Below, piece after piece: positions 61,920 to 64,000 of a stretch of DNA of 64,000 bases. The stretch comes from Gardnerella vaginalis (lineage in GTDB: Bacteria > Actinomycetota > Actinomycetes > Actinomycetales > Bifidobacteriaceae). Every line of letters starts with the position of its first letter. Within the stretch, counting starts at the first letter, position 1. The stretch lies in the NCBI RefSeq assembly GCF_040427915.1, contig NZ_JBETXJ010000002.1:434001-498000 (forward strand), read 5' to 3'. The notes below the pieces were generated by a model. It was given only the letters and a program-made list of their open reading frames with translations, was not told the origin of the DNA and did no database searches. A program made the translations under genes and the position numbers.

Positions 61920-62881
61920 TGCTGCTCCTTGCGGTTGTTATTGTTTAAAATGTTAATAATATTCACTTGAGTTTTTGGAACACTTCTCACGCTACGAGCA
62001 GGACGCTGAACAGCGGAAGAAGGTATTGAGTTTTTATTATTAAATTCTGTTTGCTGATCTAAAAGTCTTCTTTCTATTTTTGAAAGAACTTTTGACACTA
62101 CTAGAGCATCTTTAGGTCTGTCTTTTGGATTCTTAGAAAGCATTGACATTACAAATTGTCTTAATTGGATATCAACACTATCTGGAAGAGGTGGAACAGG
62201 ATCGTTAACATGAGCTGCTGCAATATCTACAGGCGTAGCTCCAGTAAATGGTCTGTGTCCACAAAGTCCTTCGTAAGCAACGACTCCGAGAGAATATATG
62301 TCAGATTGAGCAGTAGCTTGTTCTCCTTGAGCTTGTTCTGGAGAAATATATTGAGCCGTTCCTACTACCATTCCATCTTGGGTTATTTGTTCTTGATCAC
62401 TAGAATAAGAAACACCAAAATCTGTTATTTTTACACTTCCAGTGTCAGAAACCATAATGTTTGCTGGTTTAACGTCTCTGTGTATAACACCATGAGAATG
62501 AGCTACAAAAAGACCTCTAGCTGTTTGAATAAGAATAGGAAGCAAACGAGTTGGTTCCACAGTTTTTTCTTTATGATACAAGTCTGCTAAAGATTTACTA
62601 GGCACATACTCCATAATCAGGAAGCCAATACCATCATGCTCATAATAATCAAATAATGCCGCAATATTAGGATGCGCTAAATTGGCTGAATTATGTGCTT
62701 CTGCACGAAGTCTACGCAATTTAGCTTCAACGTTGTTGGTATCTGTTCTAAGAGCTTTAATTGCTACAATCCTGCCGAGCTGTATGTCAAAACCTTTCCA
62801 TACCTCGCCCATACCGCCTTGTGCAAGACGTCTATCTAACCTATATCGATGATGAACTAATTGTCCTTCAACAAGTTTCAT
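61916..62881 (-). CDS. pknA: Ser/Thr protein kinase, PknA type, without visible membrane helix
   Basis: 321 residues: kinase domain (~12-265) with AQGGMGEVWKGF, HGVIHRDVKPANIM and DFGVSYSSD, then a ~50-residue basic tail rich in Ser/Asn/Arg. The usual C-terminal membrane helix of PknA proteins is not seen. It overlaps pbpA and pknB by ATGA at each end, so the three are translated in concert. Confidence 0.9.
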   Translation of the reverse strand: MKLVEGQLVHHRYRLDRRLAQGGMGEVWKGFDIQLGRIVAIKALRTDTNNVEAKLRRLRAEAHNSANLAHPNIAALFDYYEHDGIGFLIMEYVPSKSLADLYHKEKTVEPTRLLPILIQTARGLFVAHSHGVIHRDVKPANIMVSDTGSVKITDFGVSYSSDQEQITQDGMVVGTAQYISPEQAQGEQATAQSDIYSLGVVAYEGLCGHRPFTGATPVDIAAAHVNDPVPPLPDSVDIQLRQFVMSMLSKNPKDRPKDALVVSKVLSKIERRLLDQQTEFNNKNSIPSSAVQRPARSVRSVPKTQVNIINILNNNNRKEQQ

Positions 62882-64000
62882 TGCTTAAGAGCCTCCTTCA
62901 TCACCTGTTTCATAATAGGTCCTGCAGTATAAGTTCCATATGTGTTCGCATTATGAACTACTACTGCTATAGCTATTTTAGGGTCTTCTGCTGGGGCAAA
63001 TCCAATTACCCACCCATTTGCAGACTGATTTTTTACACCAATCTGCGCTGTTCCAGTTTTTGCTGCAACATGAATATTTGGTAGAGAAAGATTTGAATTT
63101 TCTTTAACTACTACACTTTGCATCATACTATTAAGTTTTGCAGCTGTCTGTGCACTAATAGCTTGGCTCATAACAGTAGGATTTGTTTGCGATATAACAG
63201 ACAAATCACTAGATCTTACGCAATCAACCAAAGTTGGTTTCATAAGAGTTCCGTTATTAGCTATAGCCGACGCAATCATAGCATTTTGAAGCGTAGTAAT
63301 CTTTGCATCTCCTTGACCTATAGATTCTAGAGCTAATTTATCTTGAGATGGTTTAGTAGAAAGTAATGATGTTACTACTCTCATAGGGAAACCAGTTGAA
63401 TCTGATCCATCTAAAGTAAATGAGCTAAAGAATCCAAATTTCTTAGCTTGCTTTATTATTGCGTCAGACCCTAACGATATTCCTAACTGTGCAAAAGCAG
63501 TATTTGAAGAATAAGCTAAAGCATCTTCAAATGATATTTGTCCGTTAACTCCATTTGCGGGAACAACAACATTTGTTAAATGTGTTCTAGTTCCGGGAAG
63601 AGTGTAGCTTGAACCAGCCGGAATCTGAGTATTTAAATCATATTTTCCAGATTCTAACGCTGCAGCAGCAATAAGTGTTTTTAAAGTAGATCCTGGTGCA
63701 TACAGTTCAGAAATGGAACGATTAAGCATCGGATTATAAATATTAGATATAAGATCCTTGTAAGACCTATTTACAGAAGAAACATTGTGAGAAGCAAGAA
63801 GTGAAGGATTGTAACTTGGAGTGCTAACCATTGCTAGTATTCGTCCAGTTTTTGGCTCTATAGCAACTAAAGCACCTTCTTTATTTTTTAGTAAATTATA
63901 TGCAAGAGTCTGAAGCTTAGTGTTAATAGATGTTTCTATTGAAGCACCCCTATTTTCTGCTCCAGTAAACAATGACTTAAACTTTTGAAGGAATAAAGCA
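62878..64000 (-). CDS. pbpA: penicillin-binding protein 2-type transpeptidase, partial
   Basis: C-terminal part of a class B PBP; the reading frame stays open to the window edge, so the N-terminus is outside. Transpeptidase motifs: SxxK as STLK in YAPGSTLKTLIAAA, SxN as SSN in LAYSSNTAFAQLG, and KTG in AAKTGTAQIG. It cross-links peptidoglycan during elongation or division. A TTG at 63972 begins the longest closed ORF, but upstream codons continue in frame without stop. Followed by pknA and pknB; rodA is expected just beyond the edge. Confidence 0.93.
   Translation of the reverse strand, partial: ALFLQKFKSLFTGAENRGASIETSINTKLQTLAYNLLKNKEGALVAIEPKTGRILAMVSTPSYNPSLLASHNVSSVNRSYKDLISNIYNPMLNRSISELYAPGSTLKTLIAAAALESGKYDLNTQIPAGSSYTLPGTRTHLTNVVVPANGVNGQISFEDALAYSSNTAFAQLGISLGSDAIIKQAKKFGFFSSFTLDGSDSTGFPMRVVTSLLSTKPSQDKLALESIGQGDAKITTLQNAMIASAIANNGTLMKPTLVDCVRSSDLSVISQTNPTVMSQAISAQTAAKLNSMMQSVVVKENSNLSLPNIHVAAKTGTAQIGVKNQSANGWVIGFAPAEDPKIAIAVVVHNANTYGTYTAGPIMKQVMKEALKQ

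Overview
The window looks like part of a low-GC Bifidobacteriaceae chromosome, most probably Gardnerella. Reasons: actinobacterial families (CrgA, DUF3073, FprA-type reductase, PASTA kinases, class E sortase, bacterial SCP-like protein) occur with AT-rich sequence, a complete sialic-acid scavenging locus with a signal-less sialidase, and a strongly expressed maltodextrin/glycogen phosphorylase. The species call is inferred from gene content; no database search was possible.

Layout. 1-13 kb: housekeeping genes (tadA, an esterase, dcd, a P2A cation ATPase, rlmB, a GT-C-like membrane protein, nitroreductase, HtrA protease, tgt). 13-29.7 kb: a sialic-acid island on the minus strand: sialidase nanH and a FadR/GntR regulator, nagA, nagB, nanA, a four-gene Opp/Sat-type ABC transporter with a permease-ATPase fusion, then an operon of a DUF4862-like gene, a ROK kinase (nanK) and nanE. 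Three promoters (nanH, transporter, DUF4862-nanK-nanE) carry related TCAGAC/GTCTGA motifs, which suggests one regulon run by the local GntR protein. Two ~0.2 kb elements in inverted orientation bracket gntR-nanH-tRNA-Leu.

30-43 kb: a secreted calcium-repeat lipase-like protein, a small membrane protein, tRNA-Gly, HtpX, FprA, a P1B metal ATPase with an unusual Cys/His-rich insertion, tRNA-Ala and tRNA-Ile, Dps, a CBS-domain membrane protein, and an overlapping operon of beta carbonic anhydrase, YcgR-like permease (with a tandem-repeat Cys loop) and YcgQ-like protein. 43-53 kb: ppc, a ThrE-type exporter, trpS, DUF3073, an SCP-like protein, glgP.

53-64 kb: AT-rich genes of unknown function, a rhomboid protease, a DnaA-box cluster, a THUMP-like methyltransferase, then the conserved actinobacterial cell-division/cell-wall neighbourhood (crgA, DUF881, sortase, pknB, pknA, pbpA), with pbpA running off the right edge.

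Other themes: a ~20 bp motif (CGGTTGCTGGCGAC core) is dispersed in at least six places, three inside coding linkers in different frames; many intergenic stretches are built of short degenerate tandem repeats; and an 11-bp phased iteron array lies before tgt.
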